Shown here: in pieces, positions 8,026 to 18,560 of the stretch
How the letters are laid out: every line of letters starts with the position of its first letter
Numbering within the stretch: the first letter of the stretch is position 1
From: Candidatus Roizmanbacteria bacterium CG_4_10_14_0_2_um_filter_39_13
Lineage (GTDB): Bacteria > Patescibacteriota > Microgenomatia > UBA1406 > GWC2-37-13
DNA length: 35,063 nt
Direction: 5' to 3'
Assembly (NCBI GenBank): GCA_002792315.1
Contig: PFOB01000016.1
Span: forward strand, 1 to 35,063
The notes under the pieces: model-generated
Seen by the model: only the letters and a program-made list of their open reading frames with translations
What the model was told of the DNA's origin: nothing
The model's database searches: none
Made by a program: the position numbers and the translations under genes

Positions 8026-8776
8026 AGAAATAATCAAATATAAACAGAAGGAATTAGATGGGCTCTCAACGTTATCAGCATTACTAACCTCGGAGGTTAG
8101 TAATGCTTCAGTATCATTTACTGACGCGATAACACGTTCTAGAGTAGGTATCATTGCTGAAATAAAAAAGAAATCACTGAGTGCCGGAGACTTGGCTGGC
8201 GATCAAGATCTAGTTACCAAAGCTCAAAGCTACGGAGATGCGGGAGCCGATGCTCTATCGGTAGTGACTGAAGATAAATATTTTGGTGGAAGTGTGCAAT
8301 TATTCCAGGAAATTCGGAATGTAACTACTCTTCCCATGCTTATGAAAGATTTTATCATCCATCCCTCTCAAGTTTTGCAAGCAGAGCAATCTGGCGCTGA
8401 TGCAATTCTTGTCATCGCTGCACTCCGCAAGTATTTTCATCCGGATTTGTTGTCAACTTTGGCAGCATCATCTATAACTCCGGTTATAGAAGTTGCAACT
8501 ATCGATGAATTATCTTTCCCCTGTGTACAACGGGCAGAAGTCATCGGGGTGAATGCGCGTGACCTCAATACATTTCAAGTAAATATTGATAGAGCATGTT
8601 CGATAATTAAGAAAATATCAAAAAATACAACTGCGATTGCATTTTCTGGTGTGAATTCTCGAAGCGATATTAAGCGATATAAAGGGGCAGGGGCAGTGGC
8701 GGTTCTGGTAGGGGAGAAACTCATGAGGGCAAAAGATGTTACATCTGTTATTCACGAATTAAAATATGAAAATTAA
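8012..8776 (+). CDS. trpC: Indole-3-glycerol phosphate synthase
   Basis: 254 aa; IIAEIKKKSLSAGDL, LPMLMKDFIIHPSQVLQA, IGVNARDLNTF. Confidence 0.96.
   Translation: MSILEEIIKYKQKELDGLSTLSALLTSEVSNASVSFTDAITRSRVGIIAEIKKKSLSAGDLAGDQDLVTKAQSYGDAGADALSVVTEDKYFGGSVQLFQEIRNVTTLPMLMKDFIIHPSQVLQAEQSGADAILVIAALRKYFHPDLLSTLAASSITPVIEVATIDELSFPCVQRAEVIGVNARDLNTFQVNIDRACSIIKKISKNTTAIAFSGVNSRSDIKRYKGAGAVAVLVGEKLMRAKDVTSVIHELKYEN
8077..8107 (+). repeat. 31-nt inverted repeat (15-bp arms, 1-nt centre) inside trpC: AGCATTACTAACCTC-G-GAGGTTAGTAATGCT
   Basis: Arms are exact reverse complements. Confidence 0.95.
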
Positions 8777-9389
8777 AATCTGTGGAATACAATCAATTCA
8801 AGATGCTCAAACCGTCTTAAAATCGGGAGCAGATTTTATTGGCATTAACTTTGTACGAAACTCAAAGCGGCTAGTGACCGTTGATATTGGTCGTGAGATT
8901 ATCCAATATATTCATTCGACAGGATCAGATAGTAAAACGGTGGGAGTTTTCCAGAAGCAAACAAGCGACTATGTCAATATGGTGGCAGACAATGTAGGTT
9001 TAGATTTTGTGCAACTGCATGGTGACGAAACACCAGAATATTGCTCGCGTATAGAACGACCGATTATTAAGGCTTTCAAACTTGAGTCGAGTTTTGATGT
9101 TGAGAAAGCATTCCGAAGCATGAGTAAATATCACGTTGCACATTTTCTTGTTGATCGGCGTGTGCAAGGTGAGGGGGAACCATTGCAGATTGATAAATTG
9201 AGGGAATTAGCAAAATTTACTACCTTTTTCCTTGCAGGAGGATTAACGCCAATAAATACTACATCCATTGCACTTGCAGTAAGTCCTTATGGATTAGACG
9301 TTGCCGGGGGAGTAGAAACTGATCGAAAAATTAATGTGGAGAAAGTGCGCTCAATTATTATGAGTTGTAGCAATTATGAAACTTCTTAA
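8766..9389 (+). CDS. trpF: Phosphoribosylanthranilate isomerase
   Basis: 207 aa; [56 protein letters not shown]. Confidence 0.95.
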   Translation: MKIKICGIQSIQDAQTVLKSGADFIGINFVRNSKRLVTVDIGREIIQYIHSTGSDSKTVGVFQKQTSDYVNMVADNVGLDFVQLHGDETPEYCSRIERPIIKAFKLESSFDVEKAFRSMSKYHVAHFLVDRRVQGEGEPLQIDKLRELAKFTTFFLAGGLTPINTTSIALAVSPYGLDVAGGVETDRKINVEKVRSIIMSCSNYETS

Positions 9390-10623
9390 TTTCAAAACAA
9401 AATACGACGCAGATGCCAGCGGACATTTTGGCCCGTTTGGCGGTCGATATGCTCCGGAGATGCTTATTCCCGCTTTGGAAGAGTTAGAGCGAGAGTACTT
9501 GGCGATAAAAAAAGATCCTGACTTTGAAAAAGAATTTCTTTATTATCTTAAAACATACGTAGGACGACCATCGCCCCTATATTTTGCTGAAAATCTTACC
9601 AAAAAACTAGGTGGAGCAAAAATATATATGAAAAATGAAGGGTTAAATCATACCGGCGCACACAAGATAAATCATTGTTTGGGGCAGGCGCTTTTGGCCA
9701 AACGTATGGGCAAAAAGCGCCTGATTGCCGAGACGGGCGCAGGTCAACATGGTGTGGCGGCAGCAACAGTGGCGGCCCGATTTGGGTTCGATTGTACCGT
9801 GTATATGGGTGAAGAAGATATAAAAAGGCAGAGACCGAATGTGTTTTGGATGCAACGACTTGGTGCCACGGTTGTACCGGTTATGGAAGGTTCGCGAACG
9901 CTTAAAGATGCGGTGAATGCTGCACTCAAAGACTGGATCACAAATGTTGAAGACTCTCATTATTTATTGGGGTCTACGCTGGGACCACATCCGTTTCCAT
10001 CTCTAAACCGTGACTTTCAACAAATTATTGGATATGAAGTAAAACAACAAATACAAGAATTTGAAGGTAGATTGCCCGATATGCTTGTGGCATGTGTGAG
10101 CGGTGGAAGCAATGCGCTCGGACTCTTTTACCGATTTTTGGAGGATTCATCTGTTCGACTCATCGGTGTGGAGGCAGGTGGTGAGGGAGTGAATAAAAAG
10201 GGCAGACATGCCTCTCGGTTTGCAGGTGGCACGCTGGGTATAGTTCAGGGCTATAAAACAATCTTTTTGCAGGATGCTGATGGAAATATAGCCGAAACTC
10301 ACAGTATTTCAGCTGGATTGGATTACCCTGGTATAGGGCCTCAATTTGCCCTCTTGAAAGATATGGGGCGGGTAGAATTTTCATCTGCAACTGACAAGGA
10401 GACTTTGCATGCGTTCAATCTTACGGTAAAACTCGAAGGCATTTTGCCGGCACTTGAATCAGCACACGCCATAGCAGAAGTCATTAAACAGGCACCGAAA
10501 CTTTCCAAAGACAAAATCATTGTAGTAAATATTTCTGGGCGCGCAGATAAAGATATTTTTATTGTGGCAGAGGCACTCGGTGACAAGGACTGGGATCAGT
10601 TTATAAAGGAGCAAGCAAAATGA
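9376..10623 (+). CDS. trpB: Tryptophan synthase beta chain
   Basis: 415 aa; [64 protein letters not shown]. Confidence 0.98.
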   Translation: MKLLNFKTKYDADASGHFGPFGGRYAPEMLIPALEELEREYLAIKKDPDFEKEFLYYLKTYVGRPSPLYFAENLTKKLGGAKIYMKNEGLNHTGAHKINHCLGQALLAKRMGKKRLIAETGAGQHGVAAATVAARFGFDCTVYMGEEDIKRQRPNVFWMQRLGATVVPVMEGSRTLKDAVNAALKDWITNVEDSHYLLGSTLGPHPFPSLNRDFQQIIGYEVKQQIQEFEGRLPDMLVACVSGGSNALGLFYRFLEDSSVRLIGVEAGGEGVNKKGRHASRFAGGTLGIVQGYKTIFLQDADGNIAETHSISAGLDYPGIGPQFALLKDMGRVEFSSATDKETLHAFNLTVKLEGILPALESAHAIAEVIKQAPKLSKDKIIVVNISGRADKDIFIVAEALGDKDWDQFIKEQAK

Positions 10624-11372
10624 AAAAAATAAAACTAATGACACACGTAGTGGTGGGGTATCCTGATATCGCATCAACAAATGAACTAGTGAAAGCAATG
10701 GAACAGGCTGGTGCAGATTATGTGGAGTTACAAATCCCATTTTCTGATCCTATTGCCGATGGGCCTACAATAATGAAAGCCTGTGATACTGCTCTCAAAA
10801 AAGGTGTGACAGTGCGAGATTGTCTGAGAGTCATGAAAACTTTATCTGATCAAGTATCAACCCCACTATTTTTCATGGGATATTACAACACGGTATTCCA
10901 CTTCGGAGTTGAGAAGTTTTGCAAAGCGGCAAAATCTGCTGGCGCCTATGGACTCATTATTCCCGATATGCCACCCGATGAAGAGCAACATGAACACTTC
11001 ATCAAAGCATGTCGCACACATCATTTAGCTCAAATCCGTGTGGTTACACCAGCAAGCTCCTCTCATCGTTTGAAACTCAATGCGGAGGTTTCTGATGACT
11101 TTGTGTATTGTGTGAGCCATTTTGGAGTTACGGGGTCATCAGTCAGCAAAAAGGTTGGATTTGAATCGTACCTCAAACGAGTAAAAAAATATTTCAAAAT
11201 TCCGATCGCTGTTGGATTTGGCATATCGGGGAGAGAAGATGTTCGACAAGTTGAACCTTATGCGGACATCGTTGTTGTCGGGAGTGCAATAATCAGAATT
11301 ATTGAAAAGTCACAATCATTTAAGAGAGCGTTGGAGGAAATAATAATGCTCATTCGTAGTCTACGAGCATGA
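10620..11372 (+). CDS. trpA: Tryptophan synthase alpha chain
   Basis: 250 aa; [50 protein letters not shown] overlap with trpB. Confidence 0.95.
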   Translation: MKKIKLMTHVVVGYPDIASTNELVKAMEQAGADYVELQIPFSDPIADGPTIMKACDTALKKGVTVRDCLRVMKTLSDQVSTPLFFMGYYNTVFHFGVEKFCKAAKSAGAYGLIIPDMPPDEEQHEHFIKACRTHHLAQIRVVTPASSSHRLKLNAEVSDDFVYCVSHFGVTGSSVSKKVGFESYLKRVKKYFKIPIAVGFGISGREDVRQVEPYADIVVVGSAIIRIIEKSQSFKRALEEIIMLIRSLRA

Positions 11373-11419
11373 AAATAATTATGGCAGATCAAAGAAAAAT
11401 GAGCTAGAATGGTACGACG

Positions 11420-12085
11420 ATGAAAGACATAAAAATTGAAAAAGGGTGGAAGTCAGAATTAAAAGATGAATTCGAAAAGCCATATTGGAAGCCGTTGACA
11501 GAGTATGTTCGAACAGAATATTTAAATGGGAACGTTTTCCCACCGCCTAAAAAAATATTTCGCGCGTTTGATCTCTGTCCCTTTAGCAAGGTAAAAGTTG
11601 TCATAGTCGGACAGGATCCATATCACAATGAGAATCAAGCAAATGGTTTATCGTTTGCAGTAAGTACGGGTCAGACAATTCCTCCTTCTCTCAAAAATAT
11701 ATTCAAGGAGATTCAATCTGACACGGGGATTGTTCCGATTGCCTCGGGAGATCTTTCGCGCTGGGCATCACAAGGAGTACTTATGCTCAATAGCGTCCTG
11801 ACCGTCGCTGCACATCAGCCAGCTTCTCACAGAGGTCAAGGTTGGGAAGCGTTTACCGACGGAGTAATTCAAAAACTCAATGAAGGCCGAAAAAACATTG
11901 TATATATGCTTTGGGGAAATTATGCTAAGCAGAAGGGAGCAGTGGTTGATAAAAAAAACAATTTAGTTCTCTCTTCGGCGCATCCTTCGCCGTTCTCTGC
12001 CCAAGCATTCTTTGGAAACAAACATTTTAGTTCGTGCAATACGTATCTTATTTCTCATGGCATTGATCCTATTGACTGGAAATAA
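11420..12085 (+). CDS. ung: Uracil-DNA glycosylase
   Basis: 221 aa; VIVGQDPYHNENQANGLSFAV, MLWGNYAKQKG, LSSAHPSPFSA. Confidence 0.96.
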   Translation: MKDIKIEKGWKSELKDEFEKPYWKPLTEYVRTEYLNGNVFPPPKKIFRAFDLCPFSKVKVVIVGQDPYHNENQANGLSFAVSTGQTIPPSLKNIFKEIQSDTGIVPIASGDLSRWASQGVLMLNSVLTVAAHQPASHRGQGWEAFTDGVIQKLNEGRKNIVYMLWGNYAKQKGAVVDKKNNLVLSSAHPSPFSAQAFFGNKHFSSCNTYLISHGIDPIDWK

Positions 12086-12111
12086 CACATACAATCGAGC
12101 ATAATAACTAC

Positions 12112-13152
12112 ATGAAAATAGCATTTGTAACTGGTGGGTCGGGATTTTTAGGAATAAATCTTATTCGATTTCTTCTCAAAAAAAAATACAAAATTGTTTC
12201 TTACGATTTAGTACCATTCGATTATCCTGATTGTAAGGAAAAGATTACTTCAGTAGTGGGAGATATTCGAGATTTTACACTTCTTCAAAAATCAATGAAA
12301 GGGGCATCTATTGTCATTCACTGTGCGGCAGCATTGCCGTTGTATTCAAAAGAAGATATTTACTCGACTGATATTGATGGGTCAAAAAACGTCATAAATG
12401 CGGCACTAGAAAATAAGGTTGAGCGTTTTATTCATATATCTTCAACTGCAGTGTATGGCGTTCCCGATCATCATCCCATTTATGAACAGGACACATTAAT
12501 CGGTGTTGGGGCATATGGAGAATCTAAAATTGCTGCAGAAAAAGCATGTTCTCAAGCTCGAAAAAAAGGTCTTACCGTAAGCATATTACGACCAAAATCA
12601 TTTGTTGGACCAGAACGCCTCGGCGTGTTTGCACTACTGTATGATTGGGCCCGGACCGGCCACCATTTCCCCATGATAGGTAGTGGAAATAATAGATATC
12701 AACTTCTTGATGTTGATGATCTCAATGATGCTATTTATGCGTGTATGATTCTTGAAAAGAGCAGTGTGAATGATGTATTCAATATTGGCGCAAAAGAGTT
12801 TACGACGATGAAAGAGGATTATCAGTCAGTACTCGATGAGGCAGGGTTTGGAAAGCGTATTATTGGTACGCCAGCACCTCTTGTCATTTTTATATTGAAA
12901 ATTCTTGAGGCGCTTCACATTTCTCCTTTGTATGCATGGGTCTATGAAACGGCTTCAAAAGATTCATTTGTCTCAATAGAAAAAGCGGAAAAGAATCTGG
13001 GATTTTCTCCAAAGTTTTCAAACAAAGAGGCGCTCATCAAAAATTATCATTGGTATCTTGAACACGTAACGGACTTCGAAGGAAAAAGTGGAGTCACTCA
13101 TAGAGTTCCCTGGAAGCAGGGAGTGCTGGGAGTGATTAAAAATATTATGTGA
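12112..13152 (+). CDS. NAD-dependent epimerase/dehydratase (extended SDR)
   Basis: 346 aa; TGGSGFLGINLIRFL, STAVYGVPD, YGESKIAAEK. Confidence 0.9.
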   Translation: MKIAFVTGGSGFLGINLIRFLLKKKYKIVSYDLVPFDYPDCKEKITSVVGDIRDFTLLQKSMKGASIVIHCAAALPLYSKEDIYSTDIDGSKNVINAALENKVERFIHISSTAVYGVPDHHPIYEQDTLIGVGAYGESKIAAEKACSQARKKGLTVSILRPKSFVGPERLGVFALLYDWARTGHHFPMIGSGNNRYQLLDVDDLNDAIYACMILEKSSVNDVFNIGAKEFTTMKEDYQSVLDEAGFGKRIIGTPAPLVIFILKILEALHISPLYAWVYETASKDSFVSIEKAEKNLGFSPKFSNKEALIKNYHWYLEHVTDFEGKSGVTHRVPWKQGVLGVIKNIM

Positions 13153-13181
13153 GCTCGTTCATTTGTATACTGAATTATTGT

Positions 13182-14876
13182 ATGAAGAAATCTCTCATTG
13201 TAACGACAATAACTCTTTCTATTAGTTTATTTTTTGGCGCTCTCGCGATAATTATTGCGCTTCTCGATACAGAATTCCATTTTCAATGGCTTTCATTATC
13301 ACTCCATTTTTTTTCAGTAGCATCGATTCTTGTCTATGCCTTTATTCATAAAACGATTCGATTGAGCATTAAATCATATACTGAAATGTTATTGCTACTC
13401 TTTGTTGGATTGGTTGCAGTAGTTTCTCGTTTTTTGTACTTATCAACATATCCATTTGTCGCAGTTATGGATGAAGTAAGAGATGCGGGTTTAGATGGAG
13501 TAAAGATAGTATCATCCTCAATAGAGAATATTTTTTATTATGGATCATACGAGGCGCATGGTTTGATCATTCCGACAATCAGCAGCTTTTTTTATCAGTA
13601 TTTTCCACAGTCTGTCATGATGTATAGACTTCCCACCGCGATTATTGGGTCGGGAGAAATCTTATTGATTTATTTGTTGATGAGAAGATGGGGTAATCGG
13701 TATAGCGCAATCATTAGCTCCATTACACTTGCGACATTGCCATTACACCTTTTTTTTAGTAGAACACAGCTAGTCGTGATTTTATCTTCATTTTTGACAA
13801 CATTGCTGCTTTTTGCATTTTATCGACATCAAAAAGATAGACGAATCATTTCTTATGCGTCGATTGGAATGTTTCTTGGGTTTAGCCTCAATTTTCATGC
13901 CTCAATACGTATCGTAACCGTGATTATTACACTGTTTGTATTCATATTCTTACTATTTGAGAAAAAAGGAGTTATTGATAAAATTTTGAAAGGATCATTG
14001 CTTACTGTTTTTATTATCGTGGGCTTTGGACCGCGGCTTTTATTTACCTCGCCTAAAATATTTTTCCACACACGAAGACTGCCGATTACCGAAAAATATC
14101 AAAATAGTTCATTTTGGACAAGTCAAAGTGCGCTGAAAGGAATTAATTTATATAAAGAATCTCTTCTTGTTTTTGTGAGTGCTCCAACTAATTTTTGGTA
14201 TTCTGATCAAAAACCTATCTTTGATTATGTTACCAGCAGCTTGTTTATCATTGGCCTCGGTTCATTAATACTGAGGAGAAAAGACCCTTTGTCTTATGTG
14301 GTAATTGCGCTCATATTTATCGTTCCATTGACAAATAGCGCATTTACCGATGTTATAAACAGTGATCATAGAATTAGTCCATTGTATCCAATAGGGTCTC
14401 TTGTTGTGGGAATCGGAGGGTATGCAATTCTTCAATATATTAAAAGTGTAAAAATGCGGTGGTTGCTGACGGTGATCTTCGTGCTGTATTTGTTATATCA
14501 AGTCCAGTTTTTTTTCTCAAATCAAAAAGCTGAACTTACCTCTGATAAGAGTGAGTATTTACACATGCAAATGATTTATCTTCTCCAGAAAAGAAACTAT
14601 CAGGGTAGAAAAATATGCGTTGTTTCGAGTGAAGAATTATCGAGAAACTTTCAAGAACTTCATCATAGAGAGCAACGTGAATACTTTTTACCCGATACTG
14701 AAGTTTTCTTATCATCAGATACCCGGAGAGAGGATAATGTTTTGATCATTTATCAAGGAGAATGTATTGAATATCATTTAGATCCGATAAATATTTTTAA
14801 ACTGAAGTGCAATGAGAGCAACAAATTTATGTGTCCGCATGATAATGAAGTTGATTTTTACTTTTACTATGAATAA
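13182..14876 (+). CDS. Multi-TM glycosyltransferase-like (GT39/ArnT-type) membrane protein
   Basis: ORF 13149..14876, likely start 13182 (MKKSLIVTTITLS). Many hydrophobic helices; DEVRDAGLDG luminal acidic motif after TM2 typical of GT-C enzymes. Confidence 0.65.
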   Translation: MKKSLIVTTITLSISLFFGALAIIIALLDTEFHFQWLSLSLHFFSVASILVYAFIHKTIRLSIKSYTEMLLLLFVGLVAVVSRFLYLSTYPFVAVMDEVRDAGLDGVKIVSSSIENIFYYGSYEAHGLIIPTISSFFYQYFPQSVMMYRLPTAIIGSGEILLIYLLMRRWGNRYSAIISSITLATLPLHLFFSRTQLVVILSSFLTTLLLFAFYRHQKDRRIISYASIGMFLGFSLNFHASIRIVTVIITLFVFIFLLFEKKGVIDKILKGSLLTVFIIVGFGPRLLFTSPKIFFHTRRLPITEKYQNSSFWTSQSALKGINLYKESLLVFVSAPTNFWYSDQKPIFDYVTSSLFIIGLGSLILRRKDPLSYVVIALIFIVPLTNSAFTDVINSDHRISPLYPIGSLVVGIGGYAILQYIKSVKMRWLLTVIFVLYLLYQVQFFFSNQKAELTSDKSEYLHMQMIYLLQKRNYQGRKICVVSSEELSRNFQELHHREQREYFLPDTEVFLSSDTRREDNVLIIYQGECIEYHLDPINIFKLKCNESNKFMCPHDNEVDFYFYYE

Positions 14877-14890
14877 GTTCGTGGTCAGAC

Positions 14891-16654
14891 TTATATCTTC
14901 TTGAAAATCATTACCTTCGGATGATCATAAACGGTGAAAGATTCGTCTGCGGTATCATCGATAAGCTGGATCTTAAGATTAAAAATCTGAATGCGCGGAT
15001 ATGAAGTAAACTCTGCAACTTTGACAAATCCAAGACGGCCTTCAAAGAGGTCTTGATAATATTTTGCAGTTGCAGGATAACACCGCTCATTCTTGTTACA
15101 GTCGGTGAGCTTTTGAAGCGGGGTGTAGAGTCGATTTGAAGCAATCACAATATAATCTACGTGTTGAAGTTTGCGATAATGTTGTGCAATTTTGTTTTGA
15201 TCATCGGGAATATCATACAGAGTAAGCTCTTCGTATTTATAATTTCCTGGATCAAAAATAGGAACACGATCATCCCAATGTTCTACGCCAAGAGTCGAAC
15301 CATACGGAATAAATTGATTTATCCATTTCGAAGCACGAATGCGGGTATTAGGCACGGAATAAATCATGATAAAGGGAAGGGTCCATAAAATGGTGAGAAC
15401 GGAAAAACAAATAACAAAAAGTTTTGTAAAAGGTTGGAGATTGATTTTGTGGCGATAAAATACGATTTTTATCGTTTGAATTTTGTAAATACCATATCCG
15501 GCCATGACCGCAAAGAAGGGATACATAAGGAGCATGTAGCGCATGAATTTGACCGCCGATTTTCCAATAATTAAGAAATAAAGAACGTAGAAAAGAATGA
15601 AGAGAAAGTATTTTGTATGCAGTATGTCGTATATAGTATGTGCAACTTTTTGCTTACGTATTTGAAGGCTATATACTACATACCGCATACCATATACTCC
15701 GCCAACAATCGCAAAAATACTAATGATTGGTCCCAAACCCCATAAAATAATATTTTTCATGTAGTACCAATAGGGGAGCGTGCCGACATATTGAAGCGTA
15801 TAAGGAAAAATATATGCATTTGAATTCATTTTTAATTGTTGCTGAATATCGCTCATAAATTGTTCATGTTCGATAAATGCATATGGCATGAAGAGCGCAG
15901 AGAAAGCTATTGAAATCAGGCCAAAAAGAACAATGCGAAACATATCTTTTTTCAATACAGTAAGTATTTGTTGTCTGTTATTTATCACTTTTTTTTGGAA
16001 GAAATGAAGAATTCTTTGCAATATATTTTCATGCTTTGGATGAGGATAGAGGAGCACAAGCAGTATGAGCGGAAGAAATATTACTGCAGAAATTTTTGAG
16101 GTAATTGCGGCTGCAAATGTACCGCCAATAAGTACGATTCTTCGATATGAGGGATTGTTTTGAAATATCAATAGTTGATATATCAAGAGAGTGGAAAAGA
16201 GATTGAGGAAGATATCAACAATAAAAAAGTGACTATTTTGGATCGGAAAAAATGCTACGGCATAAAAAAATGTTGACCACAATGCAGCAGCTTTCTTTTG
16301 AAAAAGGTTTGCTGATATTTTATAAACAAGAATAAGAACAATCAGATCAGCAATCAACGAAAGCCATCGTCCAACAAGCAGCAAACCGTCATAATTGGTC
16401 AGAGTTGTTCCAATAAGCCGATCAATAAGTTGACTGATTGCGACTAGGAGATATACTGGCAAGCTTCCATAATTAAAAAAATCTGGATTCATTTGCGACC
16501 AAAATCTGATGCGATCTGCAACCATGATAAGCATGCGTTCATCGGGATGAAAATGAAAACCAAAATCCCAAGAGATCCCATACACTCGAACGAAGAAAGC
16601 AAGAAAGAATATAAAGATAAAAATGAACGTGCTCTTACAGATACGAGTTATCAT
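14891..16654 (-). CDS. GT-C (PMT/ArnT-type) glycosyltransferase-like membrane protein
   Basis: 587 aa; DFGFHFHPDERMLIMVADRI (acidic motif after TM1), GRWLSLIADLIVLILVYKI, many TM segments. Confidence 0.8.
   Translation of the reverse strand: MITRICKSTFIFIFIFFLAFFVRVYGISWDFGFHFHPDERMLIMVADRIRFWSQMNPDFFNYGSLPVYLLVAISQLIDRLIGTTLTNYDGLLLVGRWLSLIADLIVLILVYKISANLFQKKAAALWSTFFYAVAFFPIQNSHFFIVDIFLNLFSTLLIYQLLIFQNNPSYRRIVLIGGTFAAAITSKISAVIFLPLILLVLLYPHPKHENILQRILHFFQKKVINNRQQILTVLKKDMFRIVLFGLISIAFSALFMPYAFIEHEQFMSDIQQQLKMNSNAYIFPYTLQYVGTLPYWYYMKNIILWGLGPIISIFAIVGGVYGMRYVVYSLQIRKQKVAHTIYDILHTKYFLFILFYVLYFLIIGKSAVKFMRYMLLMYPFFAVMAGYGIYKIQTIKIVFYRHKINLQPFTKLFVICFSVLTILWTLPFIMIYSVPNTRIRASKWINQFIPYGSTLGVEHWDDRVPIFDPGNYKYEELTLYDIPDDQNKIAQHYRKLQHVDYIVIASNRLYTPLQKLTDCNKNERCYPATAKYYQDLFEGRLGFVKVAEFTSYPRIQIFNLKIQLIDDTADESFTVYDHPKVMIFKKI
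15615..15690. repeat. Inverted pair of GTATNNN heptamer arrays inside the GT-C gene
   Basis: GTATGCAGTATGTCGTATAT (15615-15634) versus reverse complement of 15671-15690 (GTATGCGGTATGTAGTATAT): 18/20 identical, 36-nt spacer. Confidence 0.9.
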
Positions 16655-16661
16655 AGATATA

Positions 16662-17267
16662 TTAAGGGTGAATTTGATCAGATAGTATTAATCTAATATA
16701 GTTCATGGCGCTTTTGAGAGATAAAAATTTGAGTTCATATGATATAGATTTATCAATGGCGTTTGTGATCCACAGACCCTTTGTTTTTGTATGCGTGCTA
16801 ATATGTCGGACAATGTCCCAATTGTCTTCAACAAAGAGATCGAGTCCAAGTTCATTGATTTTTTTTTCTTTGAAAATATGTGGCTGAAGGTTGTTTTTAT
16901 TATGAAATGTATCAATGAATACAACTTCGGCATTCATTTTATTAAGCCACCTCGCAAAGTCTCCCTTTAGGCAATCATATCTACTGGTGACAATATATGC
17001 GTTAATTTTTCCTTCTTTTGCAAGTTCTTTGATATCTTCAAATCCAGGGGCAATAAAGAGACTCGACCAATGCACAATATTCCACAATATTTTTTCTATC
17101 GTTGACTTTGGATAATAAAATTCTGTTTTTGTTGGAGATTTATGGCGCAGAATAGTTTTTGCCACAATGGTTATTGGTCGAAATATTCGTGCTGGGTTAT
17201 ACAAAAGCACTCCATCAAGATCGAAGCCAACTTTTAGGGAAGTTTTTTTCATTGATATTTGCTTCAT
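16662..17267 (-). CDS. HAD-like hydrolase family protein
   Basis: 201 aa; VGFDLDGVLLYNP (DxDG motif), YIVTSRYD, FVEDNWD. Confidence 0.7.
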   Translation of the reverse strand: MKQISMKKTSLKVGFDLDGVLLYNPARIFRPITIVAKTILRHKSPTKTEFYYPKSTIEKILWNIVHWSSLFIAPGFEDIKELAKEGKINAYIVTSRYDCLKGDFARWLNKMNAEVVFIDTFHNKNNLQPHIFKEKKINELGLDLFVEDNWDIVRHISTHTKTKGLWITNAIDKSISYELKFLSLKSAMNYIRLILSDQIHP

Positions 17268-17350
17268 TGATTATGAGTAAAATTCAATTATACTTGGAGA
17301 ATAGCTGCATAGCTACTTATGTGTTTGACTTATAAATATGATCATTTATT

Positions 17351-18139
17351 ATGTTGCCAGTATTGCTTGATTTGGGCTTTCTGAAGATATATACATTAGG
17401 GATATTTTTGGTATTAGCTTTTTTTTGGGGAAGTTTTTTTTTATGGAAAAATATCTCCTTAACTTCTTATAAAGAAGATGAGATATTTGACGGACTCTTT
17501 TTCTCACTCTTTTGTGGATTATTTATTGGTCGAATAGTCTATATCGCTCTTCATTTTTCTGAATTTGGCTTTGATATTTTAAAATTCATACTGGTAAATG
17601 GATATCCAGGAATACATTATATTGGATTTGTCATGGGCTTCTTGTTATTTGGCTATATTTTTGCTGTTTCGAAGAAAATCTCATATTTGAAATGCGTCGA
17701 TTATATTATTCCACCACTTCTTCTTGCATTAGCAATTAGCAAGCTTGGAAGTTTTTTTTCGGGATCAGAGATTGGATCACAAACTCAATTTTTCATATCA
17801 CTTGCATATGCTAATCTTGATGGAGCGCGGCACTTGACCTCATTTTACGAAAGCGTATTATTTTTCTTTGGGAGCTTCATTACGTATAAATATATTTTTC
17901 TAATTCGAAAAGATAAGTTGTATGAAGGATTTAATATCGTGTTTTTCCTTTGGTATTTTTCATTGATACAGTTTTCGCTTGATCCATTGAAGACATTTCG
18001 AACAATGGTGCACTTTACGAGTGCTGAGATGATCGTGAGCGGAGTATTGCTCTTGACAGGAAGTATATACTTCCTCTATTATTTTAGGAAATCGATCGGT
18101 GGCACGATTCAGGCACTTTTCAAAAAGAAAAAAGATTAA
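17351..18139 (+). CDS. Divergent prolipoprotein diacylglyceryl transferase (Lgt)-like membrane protein
   Basis: 262 aa; Lgt-like organisation (GFLKIYTLGIFLVLAFFWG, YPGIHYIGFVMGF, LGSFFSGSEIG, ARHLTSFYESV) but canonical HGG and NFINGE motifs are degenerate. Confidence 0.65.
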   Translation: MLPVLLDLGFLKIYTLGIFLVLAFFWGSFFLWKNISLTSYKEDEIFDGLFFSLFCGLFIGRIVYIALHFSEFGFDILKFILVNGYPGIHYIGFVMGFLLFGYIFAVSKKISYLKCVDYIIPPLLLALAISKLGSFFSGSEIGSQTQFFISLAYANLDGARHLTSFYESVLFFFGSFITYKYIFLIRKDKLYEGFNIVFFLWYFSLIQFSLDPLKTFRTMVHFTSAEMIVSGVLLLTGSIYFLYYFRKSIGGTIQALFKKKKD

Positions 18140-18154
18140 TAATTTAACAAATTT

Positions 18155-18502
18155 ATGATAAAAAAAGAAGAGATTAGAAATTTACTTGAAAAAGAAAAAC
18201 AAAAAGTTACTCAGCAACTTCGAACATTGAAAGAATCAGATCCATTTGAAGATCCTACTCATGTAACCGACAATGCTTCGGTTGATACGGATGTTCGAGA
18301 GCAAGAAGCTCATCAAAGAATTGAAGCGGAGATGGACGCATTACGAAAAAAATTTAAAGATATTGACATTGCTTTAAAACGAGTGGAAAAAGGGTCATAT
18401 GATACCTGTAATCGCTGCAATAAGACTATTCCTGCAAAGCGTTTGGAGCTCATACCAGAGACTATTCATTGCGTATCATGTGAAGAAGATTTGGTGCGGT
18501 AA
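18155..18502 (+). CDS. DksA/TraR-type zinc-finger protein
   Basis: 115 aa; N-terminal coiled coil, CNRCNKTIPAKRLELIPETIHCVSC. Confidence 0.9.
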   Translation: MIKKEEIRNLLEKEKQKVTQQLRTLKESDPFEDPTHVTDNASVDTDVREQEAHQRIEAEMDALRKKFKDIDIALKRVEKGSYDTCNRCNKTIPAKRLELIPETIHCVSCEEDLVR

Positions 18503-18560
18503 GATCAAAGCATCCTGATCTGAATTGCTGATTATCTGCAAAATATGATAGAGTAGAGGA

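Noticed and set aside
10682-10692. Second TrpR half-site (GAACTAGTG) in trpA
   Set aside because: Only one half of the dyad is present; likely chance.
11344-11372. Hairpin at the end of trpA (ATGCTC...GAGCAT)
   Set aside because: Interrupted stem within coding sequence and no T tract; not supported as a terminator.
14870-14910. Bidirectional terminator between convergent GT genes (ATAAGT...ACTTAT)
   Set aside because: Only a 6-bp AT-rich stem with a long loop and no clear U tract.
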